The notes under the pieces were generated by a model that saw only the letters and a list, made by a program, of their open reading frames with translations, had not been told where the DNA came from and did no database searches. A program made the translations under genes and the position numbers. Below, in pieces: positions 1 to 5,224 of a DNA stretch of 5,809 bases (position 1 is its first letter; each line of letters begins with the position of its first letter). This DNA is from an uncultured Candidatus Melainabacteria bacterium (GTDB lineage Bacteria; Cyanobacteriota; Vampirovibrionia; Gastranaerophilales; Gastranaerophilaceae): contig CAKVIM010000039.1 of the NCBI GenBank assembly GCA_934754775.1, forward strand, positions 1-5,809, given 5' to 3'.

Positions 1-826
1 TTAATTTTTTGTTTAATTTATAACGACCTACACGACCGATATCATATTTCTTATCATCAAAGAATCTTGATTCCAAGATTTGACGTCCGCCTTGAGCAGA
101 AGCAGGATCACCAGGTCTTAATTTTTTGTACAAATCAATTAAAGCATCATCAGTTGTTTCTGTTGTATCTTTGTCTAATGTTTTCTTCAAGAATTCGAAG
201 TGAGTAAACAAAGATTCCATTTCTGAAACAGTGATACCCATCGCTTTAAGCAATGTTGTAGCCAAGATTTTTCTGTTCTTATCAATCTTAACGTAAATAA
301 TATCATTAGAATCTGTTTCTATCTTCAACCAAGCCCCTCTGTTAGGAATCATAGTTGCGTTGTAAAGTCTCTTACCGGTTGGAGAGATTTCTCTCTTGAA
401 GTAAACCCCAGGAGAACGAACGATTTGAGAAACGATAACACGTTCTGCACCGTTTACAATGAAAGTACCTTTGTCAGTCATTGTAGGGATATCACCGATG
501 TATACTTCTTGTTCCTTGATTTCACCGCTATCACGGTTAACAAGTCTAACCATTACACGAAGCTGTTTTGCATAAGTTGCGTCATGAATACGAGCTTCTT
601 CAATTGTGTATTTTGCATTATCGAACGTGTAGTTAGGCAAGAAGTGCAATTCCAATCTGCCTGTATAATCTTTTACAGGAGAGAATGCTAATAATTCTTC
701 TTTTAAGCCCTCTTTCAAAAACCATTCAAATGATTTTTTTTGCACGTCAATTAAATCCGGTAAATCGTCCAAACGTGTATTAGGAATACCCATTGGCGTT
801 ACTCTTTTTGCATATTCTGTCGACAT
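1..826 (-). CDS. rpoB: RNA polymerase beta subunit, N-terminal part (partial at left edge)
   Basis: This is the first 275 codons of the beta subunit of DNA-dependent RNA polymerase; the frame stays open through the left edge. The translation starts MSTEYAKRVTPMGIPNTRLD. It carries the strongly conserved protrusion/lobe motifs of the family: DLPDLIDVQKKSFEWF (about residues 22-37), GTFIVNGAERVIVSQIVRSPG (120-140, split here as GTFIVNGAERV then IVSQIVRSPG), YNATMIPNRGAWL (155-167), RPGDPASAQGG (237-247) and YDIGRVGRYKLNKKL (261-275). The step from the lobe to RPGDP comes far earlier than in E. coli, so the large E. coli lobe insertion is absent, as in cyanobacteria and Gram-positives. The start is fixed by a strong GAGGTGA site four bases upstream. 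The 234-base gap to purB upstream holds no rplL, so this rpoB is not in the rplKAJL-rpoBC arrangement. The rifampicin-binding core lies outside the window. Identity is very secure; the cyanobacterial affinity is my reading of the motifs. Confidence 0.97.
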   Translation of the reverse strand, partial: MSTEYAKRVTPMGIPNTRLDDLPDLIDVQKKSFEWFLKEGLKEELLAFSPVKDYTGRLELHFLPNYTFDNAKYTIEEARIHDATYAKQLRVMVRLVNRDSGEIKEQEVYIGDIPTMTDKGTFIVNGAERVIVSQIVRSPGVYFKREISPTGKRLYNATMIPNRGAWLKIETDSNDIIYVKIDKNRKILATTLLKAMGITVSEMESLFTHFEFLKKTLDKDTTETTDDALIDLYKKLRPGDPASAQGGRQILESRFFDDKKYDIGRVGRYKLNKKL

Positions 827-830
827 TAAT

Positions 831-837
831 TCACCTC
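831..837 (-). promoter_or_regulatory. Shine-Dalgarno site of rpoB
   Basis: On the minus strand the sequence GAGGTGA stands four bases before the rpoB ATG. It is a near-perfect complement to the 16S rRNA tail and decides the start codon. It contrasts with purB just upstream, which has no such site. Confidence 0.85.
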
Positions 838-923
838 ATCTATTCTAGTGATTACTATATAAAAATTACTTTTTATCTACTTTTATTTCGGACATAATTA
901 TCCCATATACAGCATGTCTTATC

Positions 924-951
924 ATCGTACTACATCAAAAAGTATCGTCAA
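924..951 (-). promoter_or_regulatory. Possible proximal rpoB promoter
   Basis: On the minus strand TTGACG (946-951) is followed after 16 bases by TACGAT (924-929). That is five of six and four of six matches to the sigma-70 consensus. It would give an untranslated leader of roughly 90 bases. The call rests on consensus matching alone in AT-rich DNA and is tentative. Confidence 0.35.
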
Positions 952-1025
952 GTTAATAAGGGTATAAAGTACAATTTTTCAAGTGGTTTGTTTACAAAAA
1001 TTTACAATGACAATTCCAGCAAGAT

Positions 1026-1054
1026 TTTATATAAGCTGAAATTTGTTCTATCAA
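1026..1054 (-). promoter_or_regulatory. Candidate distal rpoB promoter just after purB
   Basis: On the minus strand TTGATA (1049-1054) is followed after exactly 17 bases by TATAAA (1026-1031). The -35 begins only six bases beyond the purB stop codon. A start near 1019 would give rpoB an AT-rich leader of about 190 bases, long enough to hold regulation, although I see no strong hairpin in it. No terminator was found between purB and rpoB, so readthrough from purB is also possible. Spacing and hexamers are good; activity is inferred. Confidence 0.45.
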
Positions 1055-1060
1055 AGAGTT

Positions 1061-2362
1061 TTAGTTAAATCTTTCAAAAACTTTATCTATATTTTTTAAG
1101 TAATCTCTTATATCAAAACAAGAGTTTAATTCATCCTCGGAAAGCAATTCTACTACAATTTTGTCTTTAGAAATATTTTCTCTAAAATTACCATTCAAAA
1201 CGCCGTCGTCCAAAGCTTTTAGAGCATAGTTTTGAACAATTGTATAAGCTTCTTCTCTTGTTAAACCTTTTTCAACAAGTTTAAGCAGAACTCGTTGAGA
1301 ATAAACAATTCCGCCATAAAGTTGAGTATTTTTTAGCATATTATCGGCATGCACAACAAGATTTTCCATTACACCATTGAATCTATGCAACATAAAATCT
1401 ATCAAGATTAAAGAATCCGGGAAAATAATCCTTTCTGCGGAACTATGGGAAATATCTCTTTCATGCCAAAGATTAATATTTTCAAAAGCAGTAACCATAT
1501 TTGAACGTACAACTCTTGCTAAGCCGCATAAATTTTCGCATAAAACAGGATTCTTCTTATGAGGCATGGCTGATGAACCTTTTTGATGTGCCCCAAACCC
1601 TTCTTCTACTTCTCGGACTTCTGTTTTTTGCAAATGCCTGATTTCTGTTGCAAATTGTTCTATTAAAGACGCTATCAGAGCAAGTTCCGCAAAAAATTTC
1701 GCATGCCTGTCTCTTGAGATAATTTGTGTAGAAATTTTCGCAGGCTCAAGTCCTAATTCAGCACAAGTAATTGTTTCAATTTCGATAGGAACATTACTAT
1801 AAGTCCCAACAGGACCGGAAATTTGACCAACACTTATTTCCTTTAAGGCATATTCAAAACTGTTCTTTGCTCTTTGGAGCCCATCAAGCCAGTTTAGGAG
1901 TTTAAACCCGAAAGTAGTAACTTCCGCATGCACTCCGTGAGAGCGTCCCATACATACAGTGTTTTTATATTCAAAAGCTTTATTTCTAATAGTCGTAATT
2001 AATTTATCTAAATCTTCAAGAATAATTTTTGAACTCTCAACAATTTGCAAAGCAAAAGCAGTATCAATTACGTCAGAACTGGTCAAGCCCATATGAATGT
2101 ATTTAGCATTTTCAGCACCTACTGATTCGTTAACCGCAGTAAGAAACGCAATAACGTCATGCCGAACTTCTTTTTCAACTTCTTCAATTCTATCTAACGA
2201 AAATGAAGCTTTTGTTTTAATCTCATCGAGATTATTTTGCGGAATTTTGTCCAGCTTAAAATAAGCTTCACACACCGCCAATTCGACTTTTAAATAGTGC
2301 TCAAACTTTGATTGAAGTTCCCAAATCTTTTTAATTTCTTCTCTTGAATATCTTTCTATCAT
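1061..2362 (-). CDS. purB: Adenylosuccinate lyase
   Basis: This cytoplasmic enzyme of the fumarase/aspartase superfamily acts twice in purine synthesis: it splits SAICAR to AICAR plus fumarate and adenylosuccinate to AMP plus fumarate. At 433 residues it matches the short bacterial PurB class (B. subtilis type, about 430). Visible motifs are RHDVIAF with the conserved His at 68, the TSSDVIDTA substrate loop (94-102), GRSHGVHAE with the probable catalytic-acid His142 (139-147), and the superfamily signature GSSAMPHKKNP (262-272) on the mobile loop, where Ser263 is the expected catalytic base. ERDISHSSAERIIFPDS (301-317) is also typical. No purine operon partners are in view. The start MIERYSREEIKKIWE fits the family's usual N-terminus, yet no Shine-Dalgarno site precedes it. 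Instead TATAAT ends seven bases before the ATG, so the mRNA is probably leaderless. The gene is intact. Confidence 0.97.
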   Translation of the reverse strand: MIERYSREEIKKIWELQSKFEHYLKVELAVCEAYFKLDKIPQNNLDEIKTKASFSLDRIEEVEKEVRHDVIAFLTAVNESVGAENAKYIHMGLTSSDVIDTAFALQIVESSKIILEDLDKLITTIRNKAFEYKNTVCMGRSHGVHAEVTTFGFKLLNWLDGLQRAKNSFEYALKEISVGQISGPVGTYSNVPIEIETITCAELGLEPAKISTQIISRDRHAKFFAELALIASLIEQFATEIRHLQKTEVREVEEGFGAHQKGSSAMPHKKNPVLCENLCGLARVVRSNMVTAFENINLWHERDISHSSAERIIFPDSLILIDFMLHRFNGVMENLVVHADNMLKNTQLYGGIVYSQRVLLKLVEKGLTREEAYTIVQNYALKALDDGVLNGNFRENISKDKIVVELLSEDELNSCFDIRDYLKNIDKVFERFN

Positions 2363-2369
2363 AGAGAGT

Positions 2370-2375
2370 ATTATA
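2370..2375 (-). promoter_or_regulatory. -10 element of purB, leaderless type
   Basis: On the minus strand a perfect TATAAT is followed by ACTCTCT and then the purB ATG. Transcription normally starts about seven bases after the hexamer, which puts the first RNA base at or next to the A of ATG. There is no convincing -35: the hexamer 17 bases upstream is TTCCTT, inside the terminator of the preceding gene. The -10 match is clear; the exact start of the RNA is inferred. Confidence 0.55.
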
Positions 2376-2387
2376 TATTACATCAAC

Positions 2388-2423
2388 AAAAAAAGGAAGG
2401 AGCAAAATAACATCCTTCCTTTT
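2388..2423 (-). terminator. Rho-independent terminator after the Lys-rich exported gene
   Basis: Read on the minus strand, AAAAGGAAGG (2414-2423) pairs perfectly with CCTTCCTTTT (2391-2400) across a 13-base loop and runs into seven consecutive T (2388-2394). It lies 25 bases past the stop codon at 2449 and separates that gene from purB, whose -10 begins only 12 bases further on. Confidence 0.8.
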
Positions 2424-2448
2424 CCAATTAAAAATTTAAAGAACAAAA

Positions 2449-2760
2449 CTACTTCTTCAAAGATTTCCAGTAGTTAACTTCTGATTTAATAGCATTCTTT
2501 GTTGCTTCATGCTTAGCTTGAGCTTCTTTCTTTTGTTTTTCAGCTTGAGCTTGGCGAGCTGCTTGTTGTTTTTGGTATTCTGCTTTCTTAGCTTCGTTAG
2601 CTTTCTTTTGAGCTTCAGCCTTAGAATTCAATTCCTTTTCTTTAGTTGTGATAGGTGCTAATTTTTTATCTACATAGTTTTGCAATCTTGATTCTGCAGC
2701 TGTAGCAGCTAGAGTTGAAGTTAATGCAATTAATGTTAAAACTGTTAATAACTTTTTCAT
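2449..2760 (-). CDS. Small exported Lys/Ala/Gln-rich helical protein, unknown function
   Basis: I do not recognise this 103-residue protein. It begins MKKLLTVLTLIALTSTLAAT, a clear Sec signal peptide, with likely cleavage near residues 21-22 (ATA|AE). The mature part, about 80 residues, is dominated by Lys, Ala, Gln and Glu (for example EAQKKANEAKKAEYQKQQAA at about 49-68) and should form one long charged helix or coiled coil, ending in the more distinctive SEVNYWKSLKK. It has no Cys and no lipobox, so a soluble periplasmic or envelope-associated role is likely. The frame could open further upstream at 2820, but that extension would cover the promoter and bury the signal peptide. ATG 2760 has an AAAGGGG site nine bases upstream. 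It is a single-gene unit with its own promoter and terminator. The composition recalls TolA-like linkers, but that resemblance may be only compositional. Confidence 0.85.
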   Translation of the reverse strand: MKKLLTVLTLIALTSTLAATAAESRLQNYVDKKLAPITTKEKELNSKAEAQKKANEAKKAEYQKQQAARQAQAEKQKKEAQAKHEATKNAIKSEVNYWKSLKK

Positions 2761-2769
2761 TTTATAAAA

Positions 2770-2776
2770 CCCCTTT
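2770..2776 (-). promoter_or_regulatory. Shine-Dalgarno site of the Lys-rich exported gene
   Basis: AAAGGGG on the minus strand lies nine bases before ATG 2760. It supports that start over the upstream in-frame ATG at 2820, which has no such site. Confidence 0.65.
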
Positions 2777-2791
2777 CTTTTGCGTACATGA

Positions 2792-2820
2792 ATTTTAAAA
2801 TACTTTTTTTTATTTTTCAA
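2792..2820 (-). promoter_or_regulatory. Promoter of the Lys-rich exported gene
   Basis: On the minus strand TTGAAA (2815-2820) and TAAAAT (2792-2797) are separated by exactly 17 bases, a good sigma-70 promoter. It gives a leader of about 25 bases that includes the Shine-Dalgarno site. Its -35 sits one base from the -10 of the divergent glycosyltransferase promoter, so the two may compete for polymerase. Confidence 0.65.
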
Positions 2821-2821
2821 G

Positions 2822-2827
2822 TATAAT
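2822..2827 (+). promoter_or_regulatory. -10 element of the glycosyltransferase operon, leaderless type
   Basis: A perfect TATAAT is followed by six bases and then the ATG at 2834, so the predicted RNA start coincides with the start codon. There is no Shine-Dalgarno sequence and no recognisable -35 at 16-18 bases upstream. It would drive the three-gene operon 2834-4607. Confidence 0.55.
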
Positions 2828-2833
2828 ATTTAT

Positions 2834-3553
2834 ATGAGTGTTGAATTATTGGGTTTAAATATTGATGACTACACTTTTGAAGAAGCTGTAGTCAAAGCAA
2901 AATCACTAATCGACGGGGAGAAAGTATCTCAAGTCGTTACAATTAATCCTGAGATGTTTCAGGAAGCAGAAAAGAATGCAGATTTTGCGAACATAGTAAG
3001 AGAAGCAGAAATGGTAATTCCGGACGGAGTTGGCGTTAAAATTGCACTACAGATTACAGGCAAAAAAGCAGTTAGAATTCCGGGAATAGATTTTGCAAAA
3101 AGATTGCTTAAAGAAGCAGCTTCAAGTGGAATTCCTGTTGCGATTGTCGGCTCTAAAGAAGAAGTCGTTACAAAAGCTGTAGAAAATTTGCAAAAAGAAA
3201 TAAACGGTTTAAACATTGTTTATTACCACGATGGGTATTTTAAAGATGATGAACCGATTTATAATGAGCTTAAAAGCAAGGCTCCAAAACTAATACTTGT
3301 CGCATTGGGTTCTCCAAGACAGGAACAGTTTATATACAACGCTAAAAGAATCCTAAATCCTGCCTTAATGATTGGAGTTGGGGGAAGTTTAGACGTATGG
3401 TCAGGAACGGTAAAAAGAGCTCCGAAGATTTTTCAGGTACTTGGGTTAGAGTGGTTATACAGAACTGTTACTCAACCATCCAGATTCAAAAGAATTTTTC
3501 CGACTTTGCCGTTATTTATATTAAAAGTTATCAACTATAAGGATAAGGTGTAA
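2834..3553 (+). CDS. WecG/TagA/CpsF-family glycosyltransferase
   Basis: The 239-residue protein matches GT26 enzymes, which transfer N-acetylmannosamine(-uronate) or a related sugar from UDP onto a polyprenyl-diphosphate-linked acceptor at the inner face of the membrane. Seen in order: VVTINPEM (34-41) with Thr36 and Asn38, MVIPDGVGV (60-68) with the probable catalytic Asp64, RIPGIDF (81-87), PVAIVGS (101-107), LVALGSPRQEQF (155-166) with the family Gln, and GVGGSLDVWSG (181-191). The C-terminal arm (about 200-239) keeps Arg210, Arg217 and Arg220, spaced like the arginines that complete the active site in Thermoanaerobacter TagA once the monomer meets the membrane (my recollection of that work). 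Length is normal. The exact sugar and acceptor cannot be told; in a diderm, lipopolysaccharide, capsule or enterobacterial-type antigen is more likely than teichoic acid. The stop overlaps the next start by one base (TAATG). Translation probably begins on a leaderless mRNA. Confidence 0.93.
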   Translation: MSVELLGLNIDDYTFEEAVVKAKSLIDGEKVSQVVTINPEMFQEAEKNADFANIVREAEMVIPDGVGVKIALQITGKKAVRIPGIDFAKRLLKEAASSGIPVAIVGSKEEVVTKAVENLQKEINGLNIVYYHDGYFKDDEPIYNELKSKAPKLILVALGSPRQEQFIYNAKRILNPALMIGVGGSLDVWSGTVKRAPKIFQVLGLEWLYRTVTQPSRFKRIFPTLPLFILKVINYKDKV

Positions 3554-4389
3554 TGTTATCAAACTCAGAAATCAAAGAATTAAAAGAATTCGCATGTGAA
3601 ACACGTAAAAACATTGTTAAAATGGTACACAACGCAAAATCAGGTCATCCGGGCGGCTCATTGTCAGGTGCTGATATTTTGAGCGTACTTTACAATAAGT
3701 GCTTGAATATTCCTAAAGAATGGGATAAATCGCCTGAGTTTGAGAACAGAGACAGATTTATTTTATCAAAGGGACACGCATCACCGCTTTTGTATTCAGT
3801 ACTTGCTCAGCACGGAATGTTTCCGACTGAAGACTTAATGGGCTTTAGAAAATTTGGGACAAAGCTTCAAGGACATCCGGCAAAAGGGTATGTTGCAGGA
3901 GTTGAAACATCTACCGGTTCACTCGGTCAAGGACTTTCTATCGGCTGCGGCATGGCTTTAGGATTAAAATTAAAAAACAATCCAGCACATGTTGTTGTAT
4001 ATACAGGTGACGGCGAGCTTCAGGAAGGTTCTTGTTGGGAAGCATTTATGCAAGCCGCACATAAAAATTTGAATAACTTGATTGCCATTATTGATAGAAA
4101 CAAGCTTCAAATTGATGGTTGCACAGAAAATGTCATGGCTCTTGACAATTTGCACGACAAACTCAGAGCATTTAACTGGAACGTTATTGAAATCGATGGA
4201 CATAACTATGAAGAGATATACGATGCTGTAGAACAGGCAAAAAAATCTGACAGACCTTGTGCAATTATTGCTCATACTACTAAGGGTAAAGGTTGCTCAT
4301 TTATGGAAAACCAAGCCGGTTGGCATGGTAAAGCTCCAAGTGATGAACAGTTAGAAGCTGCTCTTTGCGAATTTGAAGGAGAAAAATAA
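3553..4389 (+). CDS. Transketolase, N-terminal (thiamine diphosphate-binding) subunit
   Basis: This 278-residue protein is the N-terminal half of a split transketolase. The full enzyme moves two-carbon ketol units between sugar phosphates in the pentose phosphate pathway. Motifs: SGHPGGSLSGAD (30-41) with His32, SKGHASPLLY (72-81) with His75, QGHPAKGYVAGVETSTGSLG (106-125) with His108, the diphosphate/Mg motif GDGELQEGSCWEA (152-164) ending at DRNKLQIDG (181-189) with Asn183, and TTKGKG plus GWHGK (His258). These correspond to the cofactor and substrate ligands of full-length transketolases. It ends at 278 residues with a natural stop, the usual length of stand-alone N-subunits. The C-terminal subunit, normally the next gene, is absent: a 72-residue Cys protein follows instead. 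Translation is probably coupled: the start overlaps the upstream stop (TAATG), with a purine-rich GGATAAGGTG just before it. A distantly related split thiamine-dependent enzyme is possible but less likely. Confidence 0.93.
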   Translation: MLSNSEIKELKEFACETRKNIVKMVHNAKSGHPGGSLSGADILSVLYNKCLNIPKEWDKSPEFENRDRFILSKGHASPLLYSVLAQHGMFPTEDLMGFRKFGTKLQGHPAKGYVAGVETSTGSLGQGLSIGCGMALGLKLKNNPAHVVVYTGDGELQEGSCWEAFMQAAHKNLNNLIAIIDRNKLQIDGCTENVMALDNLHDKLRAFNWNVIEIDGHNYEEIYDAVEQAKKSDRPCAIIAHTTKGKGCSFMENQAGWHGKAPSDEQLEAALCEFEGEK

Positions 4390-4607
4390 TGAACGAAGAA
4401 AACATAAAAACTTGCCCTTTTGCAGAAAATAGAGTCTGCAACGAGATGTGTCCGTTGTTCATTTCTCCGGATGAACTCAATGAATTTGTTGCAGCGAGAT
4501 TATCTTCCATTGGCGTGATTGATAGAGCAAACGGAGAATGTTCACTAAAAATGTTAGCACTCAGTCAAGGAAGAGCTATTTTTGAAAATACAAACACCAG
4601 AGGCTAA
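4389..4607 (+). CDS. Small four-cysteine protein, possible metal site, unknown function
   Basis: I cannot name this 72-residue protein. It has no signal peptide or membrane segment and should be cytoplasmic. Four cysteines are arranged C9-x7-C17-x3-C21-x29-C51, in the contexts TCPF, RVCNEMCPLF and GECSLKML, with a probable helix (DELNEFVAARLSSIG, about 28-42) between the third and fourth. Small proteins with a CPF...C...C...C pattern and a late single Cys are seen in various bacteria and phages. A zinc or iron-sulphur site is plausible but is inferred from spacing alone. Its ATG overlaps the transketolase stop by one base (TAATG), so it is very probably translated by coupling and made together with that subunit. 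This makes chance coding unlikely. No terminator is obvious after it. Confidence 0.8.
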   Translation: MNEENIKTCPFAENRVCNEMCPLFISPDELNEFVAARLSSIGVIDRANGECSLKMLALSQGRAIFENTNTRG

Positions 4608-4613
4608 AACTCT

Positions 4614-4641
4614 TTGATTATTTTTGACAAATAGTTATAAT
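4614..4641 (+). promoter_or_regulatory. Promoter of the first exported paralogue, leaderless type
   Basis: TTGATT (4614-4619), a 16-base spacer and a perfect TATAAT (4636-4641) are followed by seven bases and ATG 4649. The predicted RNA start is at the start codon and no Shine-Dalgarno sequence is present. The -10 overlaps the alternative in-frame ATG at 4640, which argues that 4649 is the true start. Confidence 0.55.
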
Positions 4642-4648
4642 GATTATT

Positions 4649-5224
4649 ATGAAAAAGTTTTTAACGCTAATATTTACACTTCTTTGCTCTGCTGTATTCG
4701 CAGCAGAAGTCAACTTACGTAAGTATGACGAATTTGATATCCCTGCGGGGACTCATATTCCGGTCATTTCATTACAAGAATTTTCTACTGCTTATTGCGA
4801 AGAAGGTGATAGCGTTAAGTTTATAACATCATCCGATATATATTTATATAACAAAAATGTTATTCCTCAGGGAACAAAACTCACCGGCTTTATTGAGAAG
4901 AAAAATGAACCGATTATTGGCACAAATGCAGCTATGAGAGTTTTTGTTAACAAAATGTACCTTCCTGACGGATATGAAATTCCTGTAAAATCTTATATAT
5001 ATACAGCGAATAACAATACAATCGGCGGGGAATTAACGCCACCTGCTAAATATATAAGAATGCCACATTATCAGAGATGGTCTATGTTCAGAGCAATGGG
5101 GGTTCTGCAATGCGTTCCTGGCGGAGAACGAAAAATGGGCGAACACGTCACTATATCGGCAGGAGCTAATTTATTAGTCGTTCTTGTCGCTCCAATACAT
5201 ATGACACATACTGTAATAAATTGA
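4649..5224 (+). CDS. Exported protein with TrbI/VirB10-like sequence pattern, unknown function
   Basis: The 191-residue product starts MKKFLTLIFTLLCSAVFA, a Sec signal peptide with probable cleavage after Ala18 (VFA|AE). Cys13 lies in the hydrophobic core but does not sit in a lipobox. The mature part reads IPAGTHIPV (31-39), GDSVKFITSSDIYLYNKNVI (53-72), PQGTKLTGFI (73-82), GTNAAMRVFVNKMYLPDG (91-108) and a closing GEHVTISAGANLLVVLVAPI (164-183). This order (PAGT-IP, G-V-D-Y, IPxGTxxxG, G-N-A-MRV, PDGxxIP, AGxxLxVxL) resembles the beta-rich C-terminal domain of TrbI/VirB10 secretion proteins, but the protein is much shorter, lacks the N-terminal membrane anchor and has no secretion genes beside it. 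It is a paralogue of the next gene. An in-frame ATG at 4640 would add three residues but lies inside the -10 element. The periplasmic location is reasonably sure; the function is unknown. Confidence 0.85.
   Translation: MKKFLTLIFTLLCSAVFAAEVNLRKYDEFDIPAGTHIPVISLQEFSTAYCEEGDSVKFITSSDIYLYNKNVIPQGTKLTGFIEKKNEPIIGTNAAMRVFVNKMYLPDGYEIPVKSYIYTANNNTIGGELTPPAKYIRMPHYQRWSMFRAMGVLQCVPGGERKMGEHVTISAGANLLVVLVAPIHMTHTVIN

Noticed and set aside
425..691. Plus-strand open frame of 88 codons opposite rpoB
   Set aside because: It lies wholly inside the conserved rpoB coding sequence on the other strand, has no ribosome site and encodes no recognisable protein; it is a shadow.
925..974. Weak stem in the rpoB leader (925-931 with 968-974)
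   Set aside because: Seven pairs including one G-U, with a loop of about 36 bases, is not convincing as a riboswitch or attenuator in AT-rich sequence.
1377..1562. Plus-strand open frame of 61 codons opposite purB
   Set aside because: It runs across the purB coding region, partly opposite its signature loop, and has no independent support.
2761..2820. N-terminal extension of the Lys-rich protein to an ATG at 2820
   Set aside because: It would bury the signal peptide behind 20 residues, cover the -10 element and skip the AAAGGGG site that serves ATG 2760.
2959..3216. Minus-strand open frame of 85 codons opposite the glycosyltransferase
   Set aside because: Antisense shadow of a conserved gene, with composition dictated by the opposite strand.
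3970..4510. Two minus-strand open frames (3970-4275 and 4301-4510) opposite the transketolase and Cys-protein genes
   Set aside because: Both are antisense to well-supported coding sequence and lack ribosome sites or family motifs.
4624..4641. TTGACA (4624-4629) paired with TATAAT (4636-4641)
   Set aside because: The spacer is only six bases, so they cannot be one promoter; the upstream TTGATT at 4614 has workable spacing.
4649..4702. Possible lipobox around Cys13 in the first exported paralogue (and Cys15 in the second)
   Set aside because: The residue before each Cys is Leu instead of Gly, Ala or Ser, and good signal peptidase I sites (VFA|AE, AFA|AS) follow.
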